DNA of 64,000 nt from Pomphorhynchus laevis (GCA_012934845.2 WNNJ02003440.1:62001-126000), one strand, 5' to 3'; positions 1-10,625 are shown, counted from the stretch's first letter. Notes: generated by a model not told the origin, from the letters alone. Numbers and translations are program-made.

Positions 1-582
1 CATGAAAAACAGTGATCCGGCTAGCGGATCACACACATACGGTATGTTTCTAATAGATCGTTAGAATACGATCCCCTACTGAAAGTAATATAGATCAATG
101 TATATCTACACCACTGGAGCAGCCAGCCAAGTAGATGTAGCGTTGTATCAAAATACAGTCGTCCTGAATTCAAAGACGATAATCACCGGTGTACGGAGTA
201 GGCAGATAATAAGGGTTGAAACGTGAAATGTAGGTCTGGGTCAGCAGCTGATGAGACCACTCAGACTGATTAGTAGCGTCTTGCTGTATAAAGAATAAAA
301 ACAATACCTGTGAGGACAATATTGTATAACAATCAAAAGAATTTAGCTAACAGATGCAATCAAGTTAAATTAAAAAACCTTATTAATTTATTTAATTTAA
401 AGTAGTAATGACTACATAAGAAAGCGGTTATTGGCTATTTTATTTTTCTATTTGGCATTGATTATCCTCACATGAATGAATTTAATAAATAAAAGTATTT
501 AGCACAATCCTTATTAAATGCGATCGCACAATATTATGAATATTTAATGACACAAGACAAAAGTAATATATTGCAAAAGTAG
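1..582. other. No gene seen; AT-rich flank
   Basis: No open reading frame of note and no recognised element. The first 300 bases are less AT-rich than what follows and hold a short inverted repeat near position 17 (GATCCG ... CGGATC). The origin of this stretch is unknown. Confidence 0.5.
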
Positions 583-584
583 AA

Positions 585-935
585 CAAATCAGATAAGTCT
601 ACGTATTTTATCAACTTAAAATTAAAAATTGAAATTTTAAATAAAATTCAATTTTTATGAATTGACTAACAAATTAGTTGATGTAAAAAATAAAGATTAT
701 AAGAAGATTATTAGGAAGATCTCTAATCAGAATAAGAATTAGAGGTCATCAGGAGGAAGTGCTATGCTATCAGGTTTCGGTCCCTTACTCCTCTACCCAA
801 CATAGCAGCGGGGCCAAATACATGCTAATGACGTATCTCCTCTGATAAACCTATCTAGTATCTTATTCTAATACAAAGTATATTATTTATTATCCATCCA
901 TAAATTCAATGAATTTTTCCTAATTGTTTGAAGAA
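585..935 (-). mobile_element. Orphan 3' UTR of permuted PLE
   Basis: A 5'-truncated copy keeping only the 3' untranslated region. Reading the plus strand it starts with a decayed form of the terminal motif (near 600), then an AT-rich stretch, then the conserved structured module (about 730-880), and ends with the sequence that follows the RT stop codon in longer copies. The module keeps TGCTATG/CATAGCA and TATCAG/CTGATA pairing; one GC-stem base is changed to give a G-U pair. Confidence 0.8.
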
Positions 936-954
936 CTTTAATGACTAGTAAATC

Positions 955-1412
955 AGATCAGAAGAACTGCTATGCTATCAGGTTTCAATAAACTGATATT
1001 CCACGATCCCACATAGTAGGGAGCAAATACATGCCAATGACGTTTTTCATTTAAGGAAATTTGATTATTTAGTGTACCAAATATAGTCTGTATTATAATA
1101 CAGACTATATTGTTTATTAGCCATAAAAAAATTCGTTTAATAGTTTAAATTTATTTTGTATAATATTTTGTTGATTTATATATTTTAATATTTTCTGCTT
1201 GATTGTATCTTATCAGATAACTGAGTCTACGTATTATATAAAAATAAAGATATATTACAAATTATATTATTAAATGTATTTTTAAGTGCCATTTTTTAAT
1301 TTATTTCATTATTTAATGTATTATATTTAATATTATATGGTATACATGCTCATTCAAAACTATGTTTCTTGTAAATTTAAATATGTCATCTTTACGATAT
1401 AAATTAAAAGTC
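955..1412 (-). mobile_element. Two short 3' fragments of permuted PLE
   Basis: The first fragment (955-1,210) has a diverged copy of the 3' UTR module and a 32-bp perfect palindrome at 1,080-1,111. The second (1,213-1,412) starts with the terminal motif and jumps directly to C-terminal RT coding sequence, so it is internally deleted. Both are dead remnants in the minus orientation. Confidence 0.75.
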
Positions 1413-1489
1413 GTTTTACATCCCAAGGTGTTTACACTTTAAAATGTAAACTGCTTCACGTGATCACGTTTAAGAGACCAGGTAATGAC

Positions 1490-1611
1490 AATAGCTAGGT
1501 CGCGTAGCGCGTGAAGTGAAGGTGGTAGATCTTTATAGATCTTGTTCCAGCCTGCAACCGCCTTAAGCAGGGCAGCTTCATGTCAGATGCGGCTGGATGG
1601 CCCGTTGTAAG
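1490..1611. other. GC-rich, structured stretch of unknown origin
   Basis: About 120 bases much richer in GC than the surroundings, directly before the 5' end of a PLE copy. It has a 7-bp stem TCCAGCC (1,546-1,552) with GGCTGGA (1,591-1,597) and a small AGATCT inverted pair near 1,527-1,541. It does not match tRNA boxes or any RNA family I recognise. It is not present upstream of the other PLE 5' end at 13.58 kb. Confidence 0.35.
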
Positions 1612-1975
1612 TTAAGTCTGAGTCAACTAAACTAGGTGGCGATACCGAAAAAGCAACGTTAAAAATTATGACTTAAAAGTTACATGTACTCAAATAGATT
1701 GAGTAATCTATTTACATACGTAAGTACTAATGATTTCAATTTTAGATCTTTTAAATGTAACAGAAAAATTGTATAGTTTGTAATGTTATAAATAATAATT
1801 GTATTGTAAGTACTACGACAATCAAATGTTTTTCATAAAATATTAATAATAATTGTAACTGCGATACCGCAGGTGTAGTGTATCTAATACAATATACATG
1901 TGGATTGCAGTATCTAGGAAAAACATATCAAATGTTACTAGGTTTAGGCAACACATATATAATATACAGCATTAA
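1612..1975 (+). mobile_element. 5' end of permuted PLE (leader plus GIY-YIG part)
   Basis: Matches the leader and the start of the coding region of the copy at 13.58 kb: the ACTAAACT hairpin arm, a GGTG-loop-TACC hairpin, then decayed sequence for the Cys-rich segment and the start of the GIY-YIG domain. It stops abruptly where the 3' end of the next, opposite-strand copy begins. Confidence 0.75.
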
Positions 1976-1976
1976 A

Positions 1977-3214
1977 TCAGTTAACTGAGTCTACGTATTT
2001 AATATAATTAAAAAAAATACAAGACATAATAATGATAAATCAAAATTTAATAATTAAAAAATAAAATTAATAGAATTAATAGAATTAATAAAATTAATGT
2101 TTTTAGATTTTCTATAATTTAAATCAATTAAAAAAATGAAATTTAAAATAAACGTCATTTTTATGAATTGACTAATAAATAACAGACGTTGTATCAGAAT
2201 AAGAATTAGAGGTCATCAGGAGGAACTGCTATGCTATCAGGTTTCGGCCCCTAACTCCTCTACCCAACATAGCAGCGTGGCCAAATACATGCTAATGATG
2301 TATTTCCTCTGAAAAAACTATCTAGTATCTTATTCTAATGCAAAGTATATTATTTATTATCCATCCATAAAAATTTGCCACTTAAGAGTTTAAATTTATT
2401 CTTTATATTATTGTGTTGATTTATATATTTTACTATTTTCTGCTTGATGTTATTTTTATAGTAACCTAGTTTAAAATATATATCTATTAAATTATTTAAA
2501 TGATTTTGAAGAAAGCCAATATCATTACATATTGTTGCAATTCTTAAAATTTCATTATTTAATGTATTATATTTTATATTATATGGTATGCATGAATGCT
2601 CATGCAAAAATATGTTTCTTGTAAATTTAAATATGTCATCTTTACGATATAAATTAATAGTAGTTTTAGTTAATGTTAATTTAATGTTCATATCTAGATA
2701 TACACCTTCTTTATCATTAATATTGGGTTTGTTAAGAATAAGGCTTTCTGGATAAATGTGCTCACTAATTGAATAAAAATTATTAGAATTAAATACACAT
2801 ATATCATCAATGTATCGAAACATATATTTCATATATTTATATTGTTTAGATTTAGTTTTTACACAGTTATGAACAAATTCATATTCTATAAAGCTTAAAA
2901 ACAAGTCAGCTATAATTGGGCTACTATTACCACCCATTGGAATACCTTTTACTTGTCTAAATATAGATGTCCCTACTTTTAAATAATTTTGATTTATCAA
3001 AATATTTAAGGATTCTATTAATTCAATTTTATCCATATATTTATATTTATTTGATGGTTTAATTTTTGTTAGATAGGCGTTATAATTATTATAACATATA
3101 TATGTATCTTTTTCCGAATATAAGATTAATTAATTTTACTAACGCTTCTTTAATATCTACTAAACCTAGATTTGTATAAAGAGTACTAAAATCGTATATA
3201 ATTATTTGACTATT
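1977..3214 (-). mobile_element. Permuted PLE, RT half and 3' UTR
   Basis: Reads on the minus strand from the middle of RT (about 3,214) through the RT stop codon near 2,350, the structured 3' UTR module (about 2,200-2,335) and the conserved 3' terminus (1,977-1,996). It is 5'-truncated. Its truncated end abuts the next copy head-to-head through a short palindrome (3,205-3,228). Confidence 0.85.
2350..3036 (-). CDS. PLE reverse transcriptase, C-terminal part (truncated)
   Basis: A 228-residue frame beginning MDKIELIESL. It carries RT motif B (GIPMGGNSSP, residues about 31-40) and the catalytic motif C FRYIDDICVF (about 73-82), followed by the thumb region ending in LWMDNK. The motifs are those of PLE-type RT, related to telomerase. 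The frame is a fragment: the palm A motif and everything N-terminal lie outside it. Not a host gene. Confidence 0.85.
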   Translation of the reverse strand: MDKIELIESLNILINQNYLKVGTSIFRQVKGIPMGGNSSPIIADLFLSFIEYEFVHNCVKTKSKQYKYMKYMFRYIDDICVFNSNNFYSISEHIYPESLILNKPNINDKEGVYLDMNIKLTLTKTTINLYRKDDIFKFTRNIFLHEHSCIPYNIKYNTLNNEILRIATICNDIGFLQNHLNNLIDIYFKLGYYKNNIKQKIVKYINQHNNIKNKFKLLSGKFLWMDNK

Positions 3215-3245
3215 ACATAATAGTCAAACTATATTTCATAAACAT

Positions 3246-4628
3246 ATGAGATTAATAGGACATGATATTAAAAACTGTAAATTATTTATTTTAGAACATA
3301 TTATCGAAGAAAACATTTCAATATTAAATCAAAAACTATTAGAAAAAGAAGATTTTTGGATTAAAACGCTTAATTCCATGTACCCATTAGGATTGAATGA
3401 CGTGGTACAAGGAATTGGCAGAAGTAGTATAATACATAATAAACAACTATATTATAATAATCCGGTTAAACGCAAACCAAGAAGTCATGGTGATAAAAGG
3501 AATAGGAAAAATAGAGTTAAAAATATTAAAAAAGATATGTATATAAATGAACAATTAGAAATATTAAAACAACTTTTAAGTGATAATAAGCTAAAAGATC
3601 TTTATGTAAATATAAGAAGTTTTTCTAAAGATATCATATGTTCAATAAATCAAAAATTAATTAACGACTATGATAGGCTAAGTTGTATAATAGACAGTTA
3701 TTGTAATACAAAATACTATAATCGTACAATAAATGTTAATAATAACAATAGAAAATATACATTAACCATAAACTTCATTAATAAATGTATAGATAACATA
3801 AATATAGCCGGACTTTTAAATAATTCTAAAAGTAAAGAAATAATAGGGTCAGATTTAAGTAAATATATTCCTAAAATAAGGTATAAACTCCTACCACCAT
3901 TAGGACGAAAAATTTGTAATTATAATAAAGAATTAAAATCAATATGTAACGATAATATTAGAAACATAATGGAAACAGAATGCAATTGTAAAAGTCTTAG
4001 TTTTGATAAAATAAATGAACATATATGTACCCATAATCTAGAATTAATTGAAAATTGTGAATTAAGAAAGCTGCTATCAAAAGGGTATAAATATAGATTA
4101 AATAATAACAACGACAAAAATAAAATTTACAATTCGTTATATAATAACTTAAATGATTACTTTAGTAAGCTGATTAATAGTGGAAGCTTAAATACATTAA
4201 AGATTAAAATTTGGAAAGATTATATATTTGATAAAATTAAAAATAAAATGAAAATAACAAACAATTATAAAAGAAAAGATAAAATTAATAAAGATATGTA
4301 TAAAGAACTTACTAAATTAAAGGATAACTATATAATAACAACTATTGATAAAGCTAGTAATAACTTTGTCTTCATATGCAAAAAGCTTTATTATGATATA
4401 CTAATGAAAGAGGTTAATTCTAATGATTTAAATGTAAATCCAACATATGAACGTAGTGAGTTGAGTTTTGAAACAATTATTACAAGTCACTGTTCTATAA
4501 TGGATAAAAAGGGTATAAAGGTTGAATCAGATAATAAAACTATACCTATATTATATTGGAATCCAAAATTACATAAAAGTCCAATAAAACCTAGGTTCAT
4601 ATGTAGTGCGTTTATAACGCCTATCTAA
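3246..4628 (+). CDS. PLE GIY-YIG (part), linker and RT N-terminal region
   Basis: A 460-residue frame. Residues 1-60 are the second half of the GIY-YIG domain, with the KEDFWIKTLN segment that contains the likely metal-binding Glu and the usual PLGLN ending. A basic linker (KRKPRSHGDKRNRKNR, about 76-91) follows. The RT start is recognisable by TTIDKASNNFVFICKK (about 365-380) and PILYWNPKLHKSPIKPRFI (about 436-454). This order, endonuclease before RT, is the permuted PLE layout. The frame ends at an internal deletion, so it cannot make a working RT. Confidence 0.85.
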   Translation: MRLIGHDIKNCKLFILEHIIEENISILNQKLLEKEDFWIKTLNSMYPLGLNDVVQGIGRSSIIHNKQLYYNNPVKRKPRSHGDKRNRKNRVKNIKKDMYINEQLEILKQLLSDNKLKDLYVNIRSFSKDIICSINQKLINDYDRLSCIIDSYCNTKYYNRTINVNNNNRKYTLTINFINKCIDNINIAGLLNNSKSKEIIGSDLSKYIPKIRYKLLPPLGRKICNYNKELKSICNDNIRNIMETECNCKSLSFDKINEHICTHNLELIENCELRKLLSKGYKYRLNNNNDKNKIYNSLYNNLNDYFSKLINSGSLNTLKIKIWKDYIFDKIKNKMKITNNYKRKDKINKDMYKELTKLKDNYIITTIDKASNNFVFICKKLYYDILMKEVNSNDLNVNPTYERSELSFETIITSHCSIMDKKGIKVESDNKTIPILYWNPKLHKSPIKPRFICSAFITPI

Positions 4629-4867
4629 CAAAAATTAAACCATCAAATAAATATAAATATATGGATAAAATTGAATTAATAGAATCCTTAAATATTTTGA
4701 TAAATCAAAATTATTTAAAAGTAGGGATATATTTAGACAAGTAAAAGGTGTTCCAATGGGTGGTAATAGTAGCCCAATTATAGCTGACTTGTTTTTAAGC
4801 TTTATAGAATATGAATTTGTTCATAACTGTGTAAAAACTAAATCTAAACAATATAAATATATGAAAT

Positions 4868-5341
4868 ATGTTTCGATACATTGATGATATATGTGTATTT
4901 AATTCTAATAATTTTTATTCAATTAGTGAGCACATTTATCCAGAAAGCCTTATTCTTAACAAAACCAATATTAATGATAAAGAAGGTGTATATCTAGATA
5001 TGAACATTAAATTAACATTAACTAAAACTACTATTAATTTATATCGTAAAGATGACATATTTAAATTTACAAGAAGCATATTTTTGCATGATCATTCATG
5101 TATACCATACAATATAAAATATAATACATTAAATAATGAAATTTTAAGAATTGCAACAATATGTAATGATATTGGCTTTCTTCAAAATCATTTAAATAAT
5201 TTAATAGATACATATTTTAAACTAGGTTACTATAAAAATAACATCAAGCAGAAAATAGTAAAATATATAAATCAACACAATAATATTAAAAATAAATTTA
5301 AAATCATTTGCAGAAAATTTTTATGGATGGATAATAAATAA
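4868..5341 (+). CDS. PLE RT motif C and thumb (fragment)
   Basis: 157 residues starting at MFRYIDDICVFN, the catalytic motif C, and ending at LWMDNK. It is the downstream piece of the same broken copy as the frame at 3,246. Confidence 0.8.
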   Translation: MFRYIDDICVFNSNNFYSISEHIYPESLILNKTNINDKEGVYLDMNIKLTLTKTTINLYRKDDIFKFTRSIFLHDHSCIPYNIKYNTLNNEILRIATICNDIGFLQNHLNNLIDTYFKLGYYKNNIKQKIVKYINQHNNIKNKFKIICRKFLWMDNK

Positions 5342-5766
5342 TATACTTGGCATTGGTGTAAGATACTTGGAAACCAAATTATATCATTGGAAATCAGTCA
5401 TTAGCACGTGTTTGGCCCCGCTGCTATGTCGGGTTTATATGCATCTATAAAAATATCATCAAACAGAAAATAGTAAATGTATAAATCAACACAATAATAT
5501 AAAGAATAAATTGAAACTCTTAAGTGGCAAATTTTTATGGATGGATAATAAATAATATACTTTGTATTAGAATAAGATACTAGATAGTTTTATCAGAGGA
5601 AATTCTTATTATTTTTTAAAATGTTTCATTTCTCATTTTCATTCTTCATAAATGAAAGATAAGGCATATATCTGATAAGAACATAAAATTAACATCAATT
5701 AAGAGTTAAATACACATATATCATCAATGTATCGAAACATTTATTTCGTATATTTACATAATTAAA

Positions 5767-6405
5767 TCAGCTAACTGAGTCTACGTATTTAATATAATTA
5801 TAAAATAAACAAAACATAATAATGCTAAATCAAAATTTAATAATTAAATAATAAAATTAATAATTGTTTTTAGATTTTCTATAATTTAAATCAAGTTAAA
5901 AAATGAAATTTAAAATAAACGTCATTTTTATGAATTGACTAATAAATAACAGACGTTGCATCAGAATAAGAATTAGAGGTCATCAGGAGGAACTGCTATG
6001 CTATCAGGTTTCGGCCCCTAACTCCTCTACCCAACATAGCAGCGGGGCCAAACACATGCTACTGTATTTCCTCTGAAATAACTATCTAGTATCTTATTCT
6101 AATACAAAGTATATTATTTATTATCCATCCATAAAAATTTGCCACTTAATAATATTTTGTTGATTTATATATTTTACTGTTTTCTGCTTGATGTTATTTT
6201 TATAGTAACCTAGTTTAAAATATGTATCTATTAAATTATTTAAATGATTTTGAAGAAAGCCAATATTATTACATATTTTGGCAATTCTTAAAATTTCATT
6301 ATTTAATGTATTATATTTTATATTATATGGTATGCATTAATGCTCATGCAAAAATATGTTTCTTGTAAATTTAAATGTCATCTTTACGATATAAATTAAT
6401 AGTAG
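5767..6405 (-). mobile_element. Permuted PLE 3' UTR plus short RT end
   Basis: Terminal motif at 5,767-5,787, structured module at about 5,975-6,090, then a short piece of C-terminal RT on the minus strand that fades out near 6,405. 5'-truncated. Confidence 0.8.
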
Positions 6406-7255
6406 TTTTAATTAAAATTCAGTTCATTCTATGGTACATCGTTACAATATTACATTTTTACAATCTATATTTTGTAATTCAAACGGATGTCGTTTTAATT
6501 ATTTTATCTTTATTTTTAAATAAAGATAACTTATCCGAACTCAATGTTGCGATCAAGTGTCTTTACATCATGATATTTTTGGATTCCTGATTTATTTTCA
6601 TATTTTTAGCCCTGCAATAATAGAGTATTCATTGTTCTTAATGAATTTGACACTGTGTCATCTTTAATTTTTTTAACAAACTCGTTTTTACGAGAAATTC
6701 CTGACAGTTATCCTATCATTATAGATACCGCTTGATTAACAAAACCTTTTCTTTGTTCTATTTTATTAAATAAAGAGTATAGGGACTTTTTCAAATGATG
6801 AATTTTTTTAACATTTTATTTATTATTAAATCTAAATTTTCTTAAATGGTTTTATTAAATGAATTATTTTTTTAATTTATTAGATTTTTTTGTTATTTCC
6901 CGAGCCTAAAAATTATTGTTCGGTTGTTTAGTAAGTTCGTCTGAACATCTGATGAGTTCTTCCGATGTAAATAGTGCTATTACAACAAACGTACTTAGTA
7001 GCAAACATCTCGTTAAACGATACTCGAACAAACAAACGATAGAAAATTTGATTCTACTTTTTGCACTGTGTATATTTGTTCTGACCATCTTATTTATTCT
7101 TAAAGTTCGTATTTTAAAACTATAAAATGGCTTGTGCGCGTAAATCGTTTTGTCATTTATTGATAATCGGTAAGAGATCGTCCCTACTTTTTTACTTATT
7201 ACCCTGTCTATATTTAAGAACTAGGGATTTTGTTATTAATATTTACTTAATTAAA
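6406..7255. other. No supported gene; AT-rich
   Basis: Unassigned AT-rich sequence. One small plus-strand frame (6,916-7,125, 69 residues) ends in a hydrophobic run (LILLFALCIFVLTILFIL) that could be a membrane helix, but nothing else supports a gene. Confidence 0.4.
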
Positions 7256-7340
7256 TCAGCTAACTGAGTCTACGTATTTAATATAATTATAAAATAAACA
7301 AAACATAATAATGCTAAATCAAAATTTAATAATTAAAAAG
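7256..7340 (-). mobile_element. Tiny 3'-terminal PLE remnant
   Basis: Begins with the conserved terminus CAGCTAACTGAGTCTACG and continues about 80 bases into the PLE 3' UTR before diverging. Further remnants of the same kind lie at 7,517-7,560, about 7,785-7,870 and 8,787-8,840. Confidence 0.7.
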
Positions 7341-7516
7341 ATCAATTTTGGTATTGCATTCAAAAGATAAACCTCGTTCATGTTTGTAGTATCTCTGTTT
7401 CGAACATTATCGCTATACATCGTATCTCGTCAGCCAAAAATAAACGGACAGCAAGAATGCCGACAATTGTCTGCAAATTCCAAATTTGATGGAATTATTC
7501 AAAATCTATTATCAGA

Positions 7517-7560
7517 TCAGCTAACTGAGTATACTTATTTTATATAAAAGTATTTTAAAT
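7517..7560 (-). mobile_element. Tiny 3'-terminal PLE remnant
   Basis: About 40 bases of the PLE terminus (CAGCTAACTGAGTATAC). Followed by unassigned sequence to 7,780. Confidence 0.55.
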
Positions 7561-7866
7561 AATAATAGGCCTCCGACTTTTATCGGCCTCCACTCTTATC
7601 ATAGAACACGTAGTGGTATACACTAAGATCAATACACTTGAACTAAAATTCATATATCCATAGTGTTACTATGCAACATTGACGATAGTTCGGTTTGATA
7701 AGCCCATCTTATTAGAAAATACAGAACAGCATTATTCACGAATAAACAATATCATCAAAAGTTCTTAATAAGCATATCAACTAAGTAAGTCTACGTATTT
7801 TATATCATTATAAATTAAAAATAATGATAAATATAAAATAAATTAAATAATTAATATTAAAATAAT

Positions 7867-8014
7867 TTTTAATTAACACGAACAGGAAAGTATAAACCTG
7901 CATGAGGCGTTGTAGGATAGGCGTCTGTGGTAGGCGCGTTCCGGGTTAAGCTTCCCGACGAAGGTTGTAAAACGCAGGCAGGTTTATACTTTCCTGTTCG
8001 TGTTAATTAAAATT
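7867..8014. repeat. Fold-back element with ~35-bp perfect arms
   Basis: Left arm 7,867-7,901 and right arm 7,978-8,014 are perfect inverted repeats; the core reads AACACGAACAGGAAAG on the left. The ~75-base GC-richer loop has smaller pairings. It resembles a small MITE-like element. No coding capacity. Flanks are AT-rich and give no clear target-site duplication. Confidence 0.8.
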
Positions 8015-8019
8015 TTTTA

Positions 8020-8786
8020 TTGAAAGTCTTTATTTCTTTATAGTCTTTCGTCACCAGTAGTTTTGAACTAAAATAATTATTAATAAAAATAAATAATAAA
8101 TAATTATATAAGACTTTATATAATTTACATTTATAAAGTTAAAATTTAAAATTGAATTTTTATTTATAAATAATAAAATTTGTTTTGTTATTTTATGCGT
8201 TTTTAAATGCAATACGAGACTGATAAAAACGTGCATAAAATTGATAACAAACAGATTGCACAAAAGTGATTACAAGATCATAAAAATATTTTCATGTCGT
8301 TGTAAGCACAATTAAAACTAAATCAATTTTCAAATAATTTTTATAAGAATTTCTCTGCAAAGTATAAATTATTTAATTTTTATTTTTTTGATGTGTTTAC
8401 AGTTAAAAAAAACTTACGAACATAAAAAGAATAATTTGTTATTTAATATTTTATGAATCCAGAAATAAGCCATTATTAATATGACATAAAAAGAACTCAT
8501 TTCACTGGATTATATTTTATCAATATTTGCTTTTAAATGTTAAATTTGACGATTTTCAAAAAATCCAGATAAACTAAAATTCGATGGATTCAGAACAGTT
8601 TTCAAATGTCATTATCCAATGCAGAGAAATTATTTATCCCAGCATTATCTAATATGTACAATGCCATTAAATGGACATCCAGATGAAAAGTATAATGCAT
8701 TCCAATAATCCACCGTGTTATGCCAATTGAGAAAAGAATTTAATTATGAAATATAAACGTATTTCGTGAATGTGGAAAGAATAAAA
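8020..8786. other. No gene seen
   Basis: AT-rich sequence without a convincing reading frame or recognised repeat. Confidence 0.4.
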
Positions 8787-8840
8787 TCAGCTAACTGAGT
8801 CTAGGTATTTTATATAATTAATAGATTAGATATAATCACG
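8787..8840 (-). mobile_element. Tiny 3'-terminal PLE remnant
   Basis: Terminus motif CAGCTAACTGAGTCTAGG followed by a few tens of bases of UTR-like sequence. Confidence 0.55.
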
Positions 8841-8929
8841 ATTAAAATTTAAATAATAAAATAATTATAAATAATAAATAATTCTTATATTTGGAAAATT
8901 TATCGTTTATTATTTACATTAAATTCTTA

Positions 8930-10187
8930 CTTTAGTAAGCTGATTAATAGCAAAGAGGGAATTAAAATAACAAACAATTATAAAAGGAAAGATCAAATTA
9001 ATAAAGATATGTATACAGAACTTACTTAATTAAAGGATAACTATATAATAACAACTATTGATAAAGCTAGTAATAACTTTGTCTTCATATGCAAAAAGCT
9101 TTATTATAGTATACTAATGAAAGAGGTCAATTCTAATAATTTAAATGTAATTCCAACATATGACCGTAGTTATTTAAGTTTAAAAACAATTATTACAAGT
9201 CATTGTTCTGTAATGGATAAGAAGGGTATAAAGGTTGAATTAGATAATAAAACTATACCTATATTATATTGGAATGCAAAATTACATAAAAATCAATAAA
9301 ATCTAGGTTCATATGCTCTTAAATGTACATTAAAACCGCTTTTGGTTTATATGAATAAAATACTTAAAGTAATTAAAGCACACTTTAAAAAATATTGCAA
9401 GGTACTTGAAATTAATACTGGTATAAAACACTATTTCAGTATTAATTCTACAAAAGAATTTTTAAGAACAGACAAAAGGAATAAATTTTCAAAATATAAA
9501 TACATACGATTTTAGTACGCTTTATACAAATCTAGATTTAGTAGATATTAAAGAAGCGTTAGTAAAATTAATTAACCTTTTCGTAAATTTACAGAATTTT
9601 ACGAAAAGTTACACATATTAACTGGCTGTCTTTGAATTTAGAATATACATCAAATTATAGTTAAGTTATATATTACAACTAATGTAGCAACAAGTTTCAG
9701 ATTCACAAGTTTCCGTCCGATATATTATTATAATGATTAAATTTTAAACATTTAATTTGAAAATATAATTCAATTTTCGTAATTAAAGGTTCTAATTTAT
9801 CACAAGTTTCCTATTTATAACAAACGATTAATAAAACTATGGATAAAATTGAATTAATAGAATCCTTAAATATTTTGATAAATCAAAATTATTTAAAAGT
9901 AGGGACATCTATATTTAGACAAGTAAAAGATGTTCCAATGGGTGGTAATAGTAGCCCAATTATAGCTGACTTGTTTTTAAGCTTTATAGAATATGAATTT
10001 GTTCATAACTGTAAAAATAATGCAAGGTAATCGAAATTAATACTGGTATAAAACACTATTTCAGTATTAATTCTACAAAAGAATTTTTAGAACAGGCAAA
10101 AGGAATAAATTTTCAAAATATAAATACATACGATTTTAGTACGCTTTATACAAATCTAGATTTAGTAGATATTAAAGAAGCGTTAGA
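8930..10187 (+). mobile_element. Chimeric permuted PLE with an intron-2-like insert
   Basis: PLE RT coding sequence at 8,930-9,585 (decayed; frame 9,117-9,299 has the ILYWNAKLHK motif) leads into about 253 bases (9,586-9,838) that are not PLE and match the reverse complement of HSP90 intron 2 (41,977-42,229). PLE resumes at 9,839 with MDKIELIESL and motif B, then jumps at CATAACTGTAAAAA back to an upstream part of RT, the same junction as in the intron-2 tandem array. The shared flank and junction point to one common origin for the two loci. Confidence 0.8.
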
Positions 10188-10218
10188 GATTCATCATTGT
10201 TACATATTGATTTTTCTC

Positions 10219-10625
10219 AAATGATGCTACCATTCCGTGTGATTTTTAGTAATCATATAAGCCCGACGCGAAAGAATGACGAATGCCGTTATGTCATCAC
10301 AATGACTCATCAGTGTCAGATCCATCACACTACTGAATGCAGAGGAGAACTAGCAGACGGCAATCAACGAATGAATCATGTGAATGATGTATTAGAAAAT
10401 TTTTGTAACATCATCAGAGTGCTAGATCAGCACTGCAGCTTCACCAAATAGTATCGTTAGCAAAAGCACTGATAAATGCCACCGCAGATATCTTTATATC
10501 GGCTTACTTCTAATATGAATTTACTTAAATGATACAATTCCGCGTGAATTTCTTGTAATACATATAAGCCCAACGCGAAATAATGACGAATGCGTTTCGT
10601 CATCACAATGACTAATCAGTGAGAA
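10219..10625. repeat. Diverged ~100-bp direct repeat
   Basis: Segments 10,219-10,320 and 10,529-10,625 are similar, both with ATAAGCCC followed by ACGCGAAA and later CATCACAATGACT. The second copy lies inside the fold-back element at 10,453-10,710. Family unknown. Confidence 0.6.

Larger units (their letters stand above)
3215..5640 (+). mobile_element. Permuted PLE, long broken copy
   Basis: Starts inside the GIY-YIG domain and runs through the linker, RT and 3' UTR. An internal deletion near 4,617 removes several hundred bases of the RT middle, including motif A. After the 3' UTR start (5,341-5,450) the C-terminal RT end and UTR start again (5,455-5,610), a partial head-to-tail repeat shared with 51.4-51.7 kb. 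Confidence 0.85.

Noticed and set aside
205-285. Possible hammerhead: GAAAC near 219 and CTGATGAG near 249
   Set aside because: Boxes are in permuted order; only a weak 4-bp stem II is possible, and no proper cleavage triplet or stem I fits.
2350-5341. Group II intron or bacterial retron RT
   Set aside because: The RT motifs together with GIY-YIG and animal context fit a PLE; no intron RNA domains are present.
8051-8263. 70-residue minus-strand membrane-like protein
   Set aside because: Low-complexity AT-rich translation; hydrophobicity follows from composition.
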